Assembly: GCA_025766275.1 (NCBI GenBank) | Contig: JAFKAC010000004.1 | Location: 1,364,001-1,428,000, forward strand | DNA length: 64,000 nt | Direction: 5' to 3' | Origin: Lactarius indigo | Lineage: Eukaryota > Basidiomycota > Agaricomycetes > Russulales > Russulaceae | Shown: positions 17,341-27,600 of the stretch, in pieces | Numbering within the stretch: the first letter of the stretch is position 1 | How the letters are laid out: each line of letters opens with the position of its first letter | Made by a program: the position numbers and the translations under genes | Notes under the pieces: generated by a model | Databases searched by the model: none | The model's input: the letters and a program-made list of their open reading frames with translations, nothing else | Told to the model about the DNA's origin: nothing

Positions 17341-20300
17341 GCGTCCCACGAACCGAGACACCACTAATGATCTGAGACAACACGAATATATTGAACCAGC
17401 TAGCGGACACGACGTAAAGTGTTCGACAGATAGAACAGCACCCTCAAACCGCGCCAAGTACTGCGCAAACGAACGACGTACCGATCAGAACCTGAACTAC
17501 CCACGGAAAGAGTCAGTGATACTCGAGCAACCCACGATGCCAGTGAACGAACACGGACGACTCACGGAGCAAGCGCGAAATAACGCGACGACACAGGACT
17601 TGAAGGACCCCACGCTCAACAAATCAAGCAAACCGGCACAGCCGTGCGCAAAACCTACGAGGGAACGCGTAATCGAACGACACAGCACAGTACCCGTGGA
17701 AACGCCGCCCAGAGATCACGACAGCCGAGTAGACGGATGTCAGCGGATAGAACACGACAGCCGTGAAGGAGAGCAACGTACGGACACACAGAGATCGATG
17801 AACGCCTCATCGATAACAAAGAATCATCTCCCATATGCGGACCCCGAACCACGATCAAGCGCTTCTCGAACGGAAGCACGATACGGAATCCCAGGACCTA
17901 ACGGCAAAACAGACCACGGCGTAGAGGAGGTCATTCGACTCCCGAACGAGGCTCGAGTGCCCAAAGAAAACGGACCGACGAAAACATTATTCAGAGACCA
18001 TACTGACTGTTGTCAGCTAGGGCACAACCGGACCGAGACAGAACCACGTACTCACGAACCGGCGAGGAAAGACCTACACGAACCCCGAGAGGAGTTGAGC
18101 AACAGCGACACGAATTTGGTCAATCGATATCAGCACGACAGAACCGGAATAGACTCGTGTATTGACATACACAACGCGACACGCTTAGTCAACGAAAGAG
18201 ATGGGAAATCAACGACATGGGATCACGCCCGATCCGCGAACTTCGAATCGCAATCGATCACTTCTCGGCCAGAAGTAGGACGGGGCCCTCGATCAGAGAT
18301 CCTGATAACAGATAGCGAGGCAAGGACTGAGAACCTCTACGACGACGAGTCAACGGAAGGCCCAGAAACATCGACAAACGAAGTGAGGTTACATGCCTGG
18401 CGAACAGACGTCAGCAACACAGATGATACGATAAGGAAGTATCTGCCAAACTTGTATGGCAGATACGTGGAAAACGACCAAGTCGAAGCCCGTGTAGAAT
18501 CACTACACGAGGAGACGCACCGAATGGCGTACACGAACCAGCTAAGTCGAAGCCCGTGTAAGACCGTTACACGCGGAGACGCACCAGATGACGCACATAC
18601 CAACCAGGTAAGGCGAAGCCCGTACCGACAGGACGTACGAGGAGACGCACTGAATGATCAAAGAATAAGCCGAAGCCCGTGTGATAGAAGCGCACGAGGA
18701 GACGCACCGGATGACCGAATCACTACGCCCGTCAAGGCGGTAAGAATGAATCGGAACGAATCACGTTTCGAGAGATTCGACAGCGAACTCCCGTTGAAAA
18801 CAGCGTCGCGATCCCCGCGAAACAGCCGGGGTAAGCCAGAGACAGCCAAAGAAGTCACCACGTTCCTACCAAGAAAACTCATGACACGAGAGACATCAGT
18901 ATACGAACAATTATCGACAGAACGGATCGCGACCGAAATTCAAAGAATGGACGCCACTGCGAGGCGGAAAATAATCGCGCGAATATTGAACGTCGACGAA
19001 CTCACACTGAAACAAATCGCGACCAAACTCCGAGGTGCGGACGTCAGCACGCGACGAAAGGTGGTATCACGACTCGAAGAAAGACTGGAAAACGAACGGA
19101 AGGATGAGAACGCCGAAAGCGATGAGGGTACGGCAGTAAAAGCACTCACAGTTCATATGCTCGTGAAAGAACACCACGACAAAGTTGCTAAACTCGCGCC
19201 GGAGACGTTGAACAACCCCGACAACCAAAGCGAAAAGAGAAATGAAACTCCGAACGAACGCATCAAAATCCACGAAAGTACGTCAACTAAAGTGATCGCG
19301 ACACACGGAGAAGAACATCGAGACGACGCGGTTGCAATGAGCGACTCGGGAACCTCGGGCAGGGTCACCAATCACAGAAGAAAGGGGGAATTGAACCTCG
19401 AACTGAAACTCCGCGAACTTCGCCCCAACGTCAGTACAAGCGAAGTATCGAACCAACGAGATAGCATAACCTTCACGCATCGAGAAAAGACCCATTGGAG
19501 GTCACCCTCCTATACTACGCCTCCATACGTTGAGGATATAAGAGGAACTCACCTGGCAATCAACCGAACCGACAAAGAAATACCAGAAGGGGAACGACAC
19601 ATCACGCTGCAACAAGGCACCAGGGTCGACACCGTCGCGCAGCAACGTCAGGAGAGAAAAAGAAGAAAGTCGTTGAGAGAGCGTTACGCAGACCAGACGA
19701 TAACGCCGTCGGGAGGAACCGAACGGAAATTCCCACCACAACGAAACGACGATTATGTGATCGCATCAGTACCCAGTAAACCAACAATCACATCAAACAA
19801 AATATACTCGCTAAACGAGTTCGAATGCTGGAACGGTTCTAACACGGAATGCCTTGTGAAGAGGTATCTTCGTAAACCTCGGTCACCCCTCTTCTGTTCA
19901 GGAGTGAAAGACGAAAAACGACACCTGAGATACAAACCGCTAAAACAATCGACGATATGGAACGCGTGTGCGATCCTACTAATTCCAGACGCTCTAGGTC
20001 AACTGACCGACAAGACGCGCTTTACCGCGTCTGATATACGTCAATTGTATGCCGCCACCTGGGGTCAGGATCGGAAACAACGCCAGATTACGACTAAAGG
20101 ACTAGCCGGACCAACGACCGTACCCTCTTGGTTGACCGATTCTCTGACGAACCTCCGAATGAATGTCGAACTACGTCTCCCATTTCGTACCTCAGATTTA
20201 TCCGACAAGACTGTTCGCTTCTTTGGGCAACATGGCGATCTCGATCATTCCCAGCTACGCGCGCCACACACTGCCCTGTGTCTTGATACGAACAAAGTGG

Positions 20301-23089
20301 ACTACTTCAGTCGACAAAGTCTAGCACGAGCACTCTCTATCATCGAACAGATTCGCTGTACCTTTGGGACTCTCGAACGTCAACAACTACTTACCCCACG
20401 ATACGCCGAACCTGCCCAACCTCTTATGCAAAAGACTAACCCCTTTTCATACGCAACGGAGTACGCTACAACGCTCGGCATCCCTCTCAACATTACCTGC
20501 TCGTACCACATACGCCGACCAGCAGGTGCCTTGTGGTGCGATACCAATGCCACCCTTACACAGTTCGACGGTCGGAAGGAAGCACCGACTATCGACCACT
20601 TTCCACCACTACCCTCCCCCATTGAATGTAACCACTGTGCGTACAATCGCGAACTCTTCGCGCTGATGAATGCTCTCGCACACTGGCGACATCTGATCGT
20701 CGACACACGGTACCCGGTCATCATCCTCGCCAATCTCCACCGCCCGGCACATGTCGCTGCTGAACTTCGGTCCTGCACCGACCATCTTGTGATCGCGGAC
20801 GATCCCCTTCTGAGGAGGGGGGTAATTCAGTCGCTTCACGACTCAATCACCATAAAACACCCAGACAAGAACAAAAAAACCCCCGCACACCTTTGTCGTC
20901 CGTCAAACCACGACGAGATGTACCCCATTCCAGTACGGTTGCTTGGGACTGCGATCCAGTCGCCCCGCAAAAATTCGCCCACCCTCCAACGACTTCCTGT
21001 AAAAACAGGAACCACCAAGCGTAATGCAAGGCGCCCGACATACCAAGGGAACGAAACATTTCCCAACAAAAGATGGACTTCCCACCTGTGCACTGATAGG
21101 CGAAAACAGCAAACCCGTCGATATCTCGGACGGTACTCACAAATCAGTCTTCAACAAAAGAAGCAAATACCACGATCGACAATCGCAAAAGACGCACTAC
21201 GTGTGTGGTCACCCGATACGACTAAAAAGGTTCTATCCGGGTCGCAGATAAGTCTCTCCCTCTCCACGCTCCAACCTACACAACATACTCCACCCCCTAC
21301 TATCGGTACACGATGGCACGAACTCGAACAAACCCAAAGCAACGCGCGATACGCAAGGAAACAAACACGACTCAGGAGACTCTGCTACCGGCCTTGTCAA
21401 CCGAAAGATAGCGGGTATCGACCATTAGAAGCGTGGAAAGACCACCAAGTGTTCCATACACGATTACTCACCCCTTATCAAAGAAACGATGCCATCAGAA
21501 ATCGAGAAACGCAACCCCCACCCCAATCGATCCTGAAAGAAATCGAAGGAAGGAGAAGACAGATTCCCAACCATCAAACACGAGTCAAGGAGAAGGCGCC
21601 GCTATATCAGATACGGCGGGAGACATACTCCACCGCGCACGATAACGCAAAACCCCTAGATAACGCCCATACACCGGCTCGACTCGCACAACATAAGAGG
21701 CGAGTACAGTCAAACATCGACCCCACCACCACGAATTCCTCGACAATGGACCAACATCCCCCACTAACCACAGCTATCACAGCTGACCAGCTCCCTGCCC
21801 AGTGGACGTTCGAGTCAGACGACAAACACACAGCCCCCGCCCCTCTCCATGTTGAGGAGAGTCGACACACTCACCCGACATCAACGCCATCGCCATTCCC
21901 TACCACTGAAGGCCCTGATAAACCAGGGCGACCCATCATCACTCAGGACCACGACAGCACGACCGAAAGCCGTATCCAGGGAAACACAGACGTCGACCAG
22001 GGCGAAGGATCACCCCATGTCAATTCAGAGACGAATGTCCATCGCCGACACCACCTATACGACCTAGTGAATGCAGACGCTACGTTCGAAACGAACGATT
22101 GCACATTTCGTGTTCACAGTTACTTCTTCACACGCGAATCACCTTATTTCCGACGACTTTGGAAAATCGCGGGATCTACGACAGAAACGCCCATCGATCT
22201 TAGTAACGATGGACCGATCCCAGTTGAGAACGACACCACCGCGGGACCATACTACGTCGCGCTCGACGAGGTAACGACCGAGGAATTCGAACTACTCCTA
22301 TGGGTCTTCTATAACTCGGATTACTCGGTGTATGAGGCGACTACTCGAGAATGGACGCTAATCCTTCGATTAGCACAAAGATGGGAGTTCCCCAGGGTCG
22401 AAGCCCTATGCTGGAGGGAACTTCTAAACATCGGCTTAGTCACTCATTCTCCGTTACAGGTCCCACGAGGTCATTCTTTGCGTACTAACAACGAGAACAC
22501 TCATCACCGACGCCACACACGAAACCAACACTGTTCGACCCCCAGTCGTGAACCCGTGACTGAGACAACACCGCGACGGCTGACCGTGACGAATCCTGAC
22601 CCAGATCACGACACATCTCTTGCTATACCACGAGATAGCACGCAACCAGCCACCTCAAACGAACCAGAACCCAAAGCGCGACAGCGTCTACCCGTCGTAA
22701 TCGACCTCGTCGGGAATCACAATCCAACGCCAACACGAGGACACCCTAACGACCGCCGAGGCACACGAACTAGTACCTATCATTGCTACTACTGCCACGG
22801 TGTCAGACACACCAAGATTTTCTGTCGCCAACCTCACGCTCGGTGTACCCCGCAGCGACGGTGTATCATTCCACCCCGCCACCCTCATTACGGTCCCCGC
22901 TGTCCGACTTCATCGACTAATGAACGCACCCACACATGGGTACGCGACTCGCTTTCTCCAACTCGAGCGATCCAACCAACCACACGCCCTCGATACCGTC
23001 GACACCGAGCCACCATTGACAACCAACCCGCAGACGACTATGAATACCCCTACGACGTTGACTGGGAAGCCGCCGATCGAAGCCCCTAG
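17165..23089 (+). CDS. Chimeric ORF: degenerate Gypsy Pol skeleton + BTB/POZ + CCHC knuckle (1,974 aa)
   Basis: One uninterrupted frame from ATG 17,165 to TAG; the frame stays open at least 100 nt upstream, so the start is uncertain. Residues 1 to about 830 are Arg/Glu/Asp/Thr-rich low complexity, with four SRSP..RGDA repeats near 440-520 and a duplicated helical motif (IATEIQRMDATARRKIIARI, then IATKLRGADVSTRRKVVSRL) near 580-640. About 1,050-1,490 align in order with Gypsy Pol relics: YNRELFALMNALAHWRHLI (RNase H, flanking Asp residues lost), DDPLLRRGVIQSLHD..KHP (integrase zinc region), WKDHQVFHTRLLTPY and ESRKEIEG-like chromodomain edge; RT and the IN core are missing. About 1,620-1,750 is a BTB/POZ domain (FRVHSYFFTRESPYFRRLW ... 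TTEEFELLLWVFYNSDYS ... LAQRWEFPRVEAL). About 1,870 is CYYCHGVRHTKIFC. The sense strand is A/C-rich and T-poor, which favours long ORFs, but these in-frame domains argue for selection on the protein. Confidence 0.85.
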   Translation: MHRTETAADGRGETRPHDTTTCAHDSPRADVQHPEPGHATNNLRQHRGNETVAARRGGKRPTNRDTTNDLRQHEYIEPASGHDVKCSTDRTAPSNRAKYCANERRTDQNLNYPRKESVILEQPTMPVNEHGRLTEQARNNATTQDLKDPTLNKSSKPAQPCAKPTRERVIERHSTVPVETPPRDHDSRVDGCQRIEHDSREGEQRTDTQRSMNASSITKNHLPYADPEPRSSASRTEARYGIPGPNGKTDHGVEEVIRLPNEARVPKENGPTKTLFRDHTDCCQLGHNRTETEPRTHEPARKDLHEPREELSNSDTNLVNRYQHDRTGIDSCIDIHNATRLVNERDGKSTTWDHARSANFESQSITSRPEVGRGPRSEILITDSEARTENLYDDESTEGPETSTNEVRLHAWRTDVSNTDDTIRKYLPNLYGRYVENDQVEARVESLHEETHRMAYTNQLSRSPCKTVTRGDAPDDAHTNQVRRSPYRQDVRGDALNDQRISRSPCDRSARGDAPDDRITTPVKAVRMNRNESRFERFDSELPLKTASRSPRNSRGKPETAKEVTTFLPRKLMTRETSVYEQLSTERIATEIQRMDATARRKIIARILNVDELTLKQIATKLRGADVSTRRKVVSRLEERLENERKDENAESDEGTAVKALTVHMLVKEHHDKVAKLAPETLNNPDNQSEKRNETPNERIKIHESTSTKVIATHGEEHRDDAVAMSDSGTSGRVTNHRRKGELNLELKLRELRPNVSTSEVSNQRDSITFTHREKTHWRSPSYTTPPYVEDIRGTHLAINRTDKEIPEGERHITLQQGTRVDTVAQQRQERKRRKSLRERYADQTITPSGGTERKFPPQRNDDYVIASVPSKPTITSNKIYSLNEFECWNGSNTECLVKRYLRKPRSPLFCSGVKDEKRHLRYKPLKQSTIWNACAILLIPDALGQLTDKTRFTASDIRQLYAATWGQDRKQRQITTKGLAGPTTVPSWLTDSLTNLRMNVELRLPFRTSDLSDKTVRFFGQHGDLDHSQLRAPHTALCLDTNKVDYFSRQSLARALSIIEQIRCTFGTLERQQLLTPRYAEPAQPLMQKTNPFSYATEYATTLGIPLNITCSYHIRRPAGALWCDTNATLTQFDGRKEAPTIDHFPPLPSPIECNHCAYNRELFALMNALAHWRHLIVDTRYPVIILANLHRPAHVAAELRSCTDHLVIADDPLLRRGVIQSLHDSITIKHPDKNKKTPAHLCRPSNHDEMYPIPVRLLGTAIQSPRKNSPTLQRLPVKTGTTKRNARRPTYQGNETFPNKRWTSHLCTDRRKQQTRRYLGRYSQISLQQKKQIPRSTIAKDALRVWSPDTTKKVLSGSQISLSLSTLQPTQHTPPPTIGTRWHELEQTQSNARYARKQTRLRRLCYRPCQPKDSGYRPLEAWKDHQVFHTRLLTPYQRNDAIRNRETQPPPQSILKEIEGRRRQIPNHQTRVKEKAPLYQIRRETYSTAHDNAKPLDNAHTPARLAQHKRRVQSNIDPTTTNSSTMDQHPPLTTAITADQLPAQWTFESDDKHTAPAPLHVEESRHTHPTSTPSPFPTTEGPDKPGRPIITQDHDSTTESRIQGNTDVDQGEGSPHVNSETNVHRRHHLYDLVNADATFETNDCTFRVHSYFFTRESPYFRRLWKIAGSTTETPIDLSNDGPIPVENDTTAGPYYVALDEVTTEEFELLLWVFYNSDYSVYEATTREWTLILRLAQRWEFPRVEALCWRELLNIGLVTHSPLQVPRGHSLRTNNENTHHRRHTRNQHCSTPSREPVTETTPRRLTVTNPDPDHDTSLAIPRDSTQPATSNEPEPKARQRLPVVIDLVGNHNPTPTRGHPNDRRGTRTSTYHCYYCHGVRHTKIFCRQPHARCTPQRRCIIPPRHPHYGPRCPTSSTNERTHTWVRDSLSPTRAIQPTTRPRYRRHRATIDNQPADDYEYPYDVDWEAADRSP
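18479..18720 (+). repeat. Four tandem ~60-bp repeats, each with a pairing-conserved hairpin
   Basis: Units begin at CGAAGCCCGT near 18,482, 18,548, 18,612 and 18,669 and code SRSP..TRGDAPDD-like peptides. Each has an inverted repeat just after the start: CGTGTAG/CTACACG, CGTGTAA/TTACACG, CGTAC/GTACG, CGTGTG/CGCACG. The stem sequence changes between copies while both arms stay complementary. Confidence 0.75.
22043..22435 (+). other. BTB/POZ domain segment inside the retroelement ORF
   Basis: Encodes about 130 residues with the order seen in agaricomycete BTB proteins: ATFETNDCTFRVHSYFFTRE, SPYFRRLW, then APIDL-like turn, VTTEEFELLLWVFYNSDYSVYEA and LRLAQRWEFPRVEALCWREL. In hosts such genes are usually stand-alone; here the segment is in frame between Pol relics and a CCHC knuckle. 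BTB domains mediate protein-protein contacts, often with cullin ligases; its role here is unknown. Confidence 0.85.
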
Positions 23090-23111
23090 ATCGTTCGCGG
23101 ACGAACGAACC

Positions 23112-23125
23112 TAGAAGGGGGGCTA
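23112..23125 (+). promoter_or_regulatory. Polypurine tract of the BTB element
   Basis: AGAAGGGGGGCTA ends immediately before the 3' LTR TGTCACG. The position and purine run fit the plus-strand primer of reverse transcription and confirm plus orientation. Confidence 0.85.
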
Positions 23126-23563
23126 TGTCACGATCACGTGACATCACAGTCACCTGTCACGAGTCACGAATCGCCAGCGCAACCGCTGGCTCACAATTAT
23201 GCCAAACCCCTTGCCCAATTGCCTCAGAATAACACCTTCTTGTATCAGAATTGCGCTAGCACTTACACGTCTCTCAGCTAGCTGATGTGGCCTAGATAAC
23301 AGACCCAAAAACCCCAGTATTGTATGACTATAAGAGTTGTAGAGTAAACAAGTAGTTACCTTGTCTACTCTTAGTCCTTTGAAACCAATCTACAGTTGCC
23401 TTGTCTTCGCTTGCCCGAATCCCCCTCTCTCGTGCGATTGCCTTCGGCTTGAGCCACGATCACCCCGACTTCAACTTAGTCGTTGACTAAGTTCCGACAC
23501 TACCTGCCCTTGCCTTGGGCCCGAACTCGAACGCGTCACGGACGGTCCGTTGGTACCGTGACA
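23126..23563 (+). repeat. 3' LTR of the BTB element (438 bp)
   Basis: Same length as, and read as identical to, the 5' LTR. It is followed directly by the ACCAG target duplication at 23,564-23,568. Confidence 0.95.
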
Positions 23564-23568
23564 ACCAG

Positions 23569-24600
23569 AGAAACGAGGTATCCAGGGGTCTTACTCACCT
23601 GCTGCCTCTCTCTCTCCGCTTCTCCGCGTTGTCACAGTTTGCCTCTACTTGGACCACCAATGGTGAGGAAGTGAGAGGGCGGTGGCGGTGGGTGAGGGGC
23701 AAGAGAGTGGGGCAGCAATGGGGCAAGTGGCAGAGTACGAGTGCGATGCGCTCTCACACTAAGGTGAAATCTTGTGCTGCAGGGCTGTGCGGCCCAGTAT
23801 GAACGCCCCACCACGACACACAAGGTGCGATGCATCGCTATTTACTATTTTATGTATGTAACATAAGGTTAGGTTTTGAGTATGTAAGTGTATTTGGGTC
23901 AAAAAAGGGTCGGTCTGTGCACGTGATCAGTCACGTGACGTGTTAGGGGTGGGGTTGAGGTAGGACAGTTGTGCAAACCCTACCGGGGTTGTTCAGAGAA
24001 GCCCTCGGCGTCTGCGACCTCGAGAAGTATTATGAATTTCTACTGGTCTCTCAAAAAACTGTGTTGCTACACTCGAACAGCCGAACGACCTTTACTTTGC
24101 TACCTCATGATTTTGTTCTCCGATACTGGTTCAGAGGCCAATGGGGCAACCAGGGTCACATGCCTCGTGCAGATGTGGAGCAGATCAGCATAGGAGCGGC
24201 CGACCCAGACACCTCAAGGGGTCAGCTATGATAGGACGAACATTCGCATATTTATGACATGTGCAGCAATGTAGATGATGGCTGTAGATGCGACTCGGAA
24301 CAGCGAGCCTGAGAAAGGCCGCTGTGTTTCAAGTCTCATAGTGGCACACGCTTGGTCCCGGTCACAATCAAAAAAAAAAAAAAGGTAACGGAACGAGCAG
24401 AAATTCGGCAGAATTGGTGTTTTACCTGGAAGACAGAGGAATGGGCGTATCAACGAATGAGACATTGACGGTTTTATACTATCACAACAGTTATCATGAA
24501 ATTACATGATTCCGGGGATATCCAGACTCTGAGTCAAAATACAAAACGCGATACCGTACGAAGAGATGGACGTGCGTCCAGATGCTATCTCAAACATGGC
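23569..24600. other. Intergenic, no gene recognised; holds part of a duplicated segment
   Basis: 23,569-23,960 shows nothing recognisable. About 23,985-24,230 is a diverged copy of about 35,805-36,310 (shared blocks such as CTCGAGAAGTA, CTGGTCTCTCAAAA, GATTTTGTTCTCCGATA). A 13-base A run lies at 24,369-24,381. From about 24,520 the sequence is shared with the regions below copies B and C (AATACAAAACGCG). Confidence 0.6.
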
Positions 24601-27600
24601 TTAGGATGATGAGAGCAAGGAACCACGGGTCTTCGTCAACGAGTTAGCAAAACCTTGGAATGTCGTTGTCAGTTCGATCTAATGAAATCGATGTCAATTT
24701 GAGAAGGTTCAACACATTCAACACATACCGTATCGAGGGCCTTTGTGAAGGAAGAAGCAATGACGTTGGTCAGGGAATTACGTGATGCGCTGTTCTCTAC
24801 TTCTTGTGCGATTTCCACCATCCTACGCAACACGTCCGAACGATGTTCGGGCCCAAAGGTAACGGCGTGGAAAGAAAGCGGCATCCTAGTTTTTATGCTA
24901 TAAGTCACCTGCAAGTGCAACCGAAGAGCGTCTAACCTGTGGCGTGCGGCATCGCGACAGATGTCATACATCGGTTTATCCTCAATGTGGCTCTGACCAT
25001 CGGACAAGAAAATAAGGACAGGCGCTCTATGATGTCAGTCAGTTCCCCGTGTGATTGGTGATAAACTTCCGCGCCGTCCACACCTTTCTGCACTCCAATG
25101 TGATGTCATGATGGCCTGTGCTTTCCGGATAGCGCGTGTGTAATTCTCGCTTTCATTAGGCTTATATCCCAAGCAATAAGTCAAGAGCTCATCGGGAGAG
25201 CTTGTGAAGTCGTGTTCAACACATATCAGCGGGTCTTTACTGAAAAATATGATGCTGTATGCATCTCTTCTGTATCCTCCTAATTGTGCATTATGGCTAA
25301 CGGCGGCCTGGCGTGCGATCCAGAAGCTGTAGAGAGACGAAAGTACAGCCCCAAGTCTGTTATTTGCAGTGGGGGTGATTAGTGGGGTCCCAGCAGCGTT
25401 AGGAAGTGGCTGTCGATCAGAACGTGACATGGATTTGGACCTTCATCACACGCATTAGCGAAATATCTGGGGTATTGCGGCCGACATACGTGTCAATAGC
25501 GAAGATTCTGCGACACGGCCTAGGTAAGTAAATTAGAAACCCTGCGGCGAACAACTCACACATGGAATGCTGCTTGCAGACGTCCGGGTTTCTTGCAAGC
25601 GAAGTGGTGGCCATCATTCGACACGTATCCCGGACCGGGAGGCACGTTTCCAGTGCTTATGGGCGTATGGAACAGTTCTAGTGTGCAGAGTGACGGCTGT
25701 GCATTGGCTCCACCCCCTCCCGTAGTATGTTCGGTACCTTCGGAAGTTATAGTTAACGCAGGGGATGAGGATAAGACAGAAAATAATTATTACCTGGGCA
25801 TATTGCATCGCTTGTGCGAACATCAGACAGCGCATTGTAAGAGCACCAAACCAGTTCACATACCACTTTGCGAAATTCGCTTGTTCTTCGCGAGAATACG
25901 GATCTGCGGTGGTAGATAAGATACATATTGGGTTGAGACCGTAATGCGTAGTCACCCTTGAACCCTGGTAATAACTGAAGCGAGGTCAGGCAAAACATCC
26001 ACATGACGGGCTTACCCATTCGGCGCCAGTGAAGAGCATGCGTGATCCAATCTTTGGCCCGATTTGGGTCCGGTGATATTCTTTTGTTGATGTGCTGTGT
26101 TTCGGAATTATGGGAGGTGGAACCGCGGCAAAAGTCAACATGGACATGTCTTCCCATCGACACGCACACCATATTGCACAGCATAGGGCCACCATCGTCG
26201 TTCGAGGCGAATGTGCGTCCGTCCAACTCGACGCCAGTATCATCGCCACCATCGACAACCCACCTTGTTTTCGACATGGATCCGTGGCTCGTCTCGTGTT
26301 CCTGTTGAGGATGGCCTGCGCTAATAATTAGTTGAGTACGACCAAACCGGGGGGTTAAAACTGAACCAGAACGAAGCGAGCACAGATAGCCGCAGTTCTC
26401 ACACCTAGAGCTAGTAAGGACCTGGGAGAAGCTGTGTTTGTACAAACTTACCGACTGTCGCAATAATGGAAGGGGCTCTTGTCGTTGCTATGAATGTGGG
26501 GACCTGGATGCTCGACCTCCCCGAGCTTGATTATCTTGGCGCAAGGGAGGCACTTAGCAACTGGAATGTCCTGCTGTCAGGGGGTGTTGTAAATGTTTCG
26601 AATAACATACCTTGCGTGTACTGGACACGTTTCTTGGTTATCAGTTCGGTCCCTCTATGAAGGTAGACTTACTTTCGTATACTGGAAGCTTCCGTGCCAG
26701 CCAGTAAACGTAGTTTCGATGGCCTGAGGTTTTGTTTGAATTTCGCATATACCTGCGGAGCACAAGGAGCCACAGGGATGCTCGTTTCTGCAGAATTTTC
26801 CATAGCATGTCACAGGAGGCGAGGATAGACGCACCCGCAGAGGTGTTTTTCGCGAGGATTCAACCCATGTAAGTGACCGCCGGCGCACATTCGGTTGCAT
26901 AATAGACAAGAAGCCGGACACGCTCTGTCCTCACATTCGTGATCTTCGTGTTCCTCGCCCCTAAACAACGCGAAACTTCCTAAGACATTATATCGCGAAG
27001 GGTTGCACGACTCACATCGGGACTCGACACGTCCCAGGACATTTAAACGCTTTTCGTTTGTTTGGCAGCTTCAAACCAGCCAAACGGCAGGGCTGTAAAG
27101 TCTGAATAAATCAAATCGCCACCCCGAAATTAAAAGACATACTTGGCCACACATATGGACCGAAGCTGAGCATAGGTGATTGTCTTCGTGCACAGTTGGC
27201 TAGGCGGGTTGACGCGTGAGATAATATGTAGTACCATTCTAGTTGAAGATCGGTGTGATTACCTTGATACACTTCTCCGTACAGCCTCGTTTTCCTGAGT
27301 GTTCGCATGGCTCTCCGCATAGGTGGGCGTCTACGTGACATCTATTGTGGGGGGCATAAAAATACTGGTAAGTATGATGGATTTTATGAATTTTCGGCTC
27401 ACATGTGATCTCCAGGGTGACCAGCACTAGGAAATTCGTGGTGTGTCAGGAACGTTGATAATGGGCGCGGACGAACGTACGATTGACCACAGGGTTGGAC
27501 GGGGAGAGCGTCCCGTTTACAGAAGGTACAGTCATGAATACATTTATGGTTCGTCAAGCAGTCGTGGCCGTCTCGATGCAAACGACCACCCCGTACACAA

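Larger units (their letters stand above)
16398..23563 (+). mobile_element. Young non-autonomous LTR element carrying a BTB domain (7,166 bp)
   Basis: Bounded by two 438-bp LTRs that read as identical and a perfect 5-bp target duplication ACCAG (16,393-16,397 and 23,564-23,568), so the insertion is recent. It has a primer site, a polypurine tract and one 1,974-codon ORF. The ORF keeps Gypsy Pol landmarks in order but has no YMDD polymerase motif, no protease DSG and no integrase D,D,E. It must therefore be moved by enzymes of another element. It carries a BTB/POZ domain and a CCHC knuckle near the C-terminus, which are not part of normal Pol. Confidence 0.9.

Noticed and set aside
17497..23153. 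Many minus-strand and other-frame ORFs across the BTB element
   Set aside because: They overlap the 1,974-codon ORF and reflect its T-poor composition; none shows a domain.
24369..24381. A run that could mark a LINE or SINE tail
   Set aside because: No target duplication or retroposon body is visible beside it.
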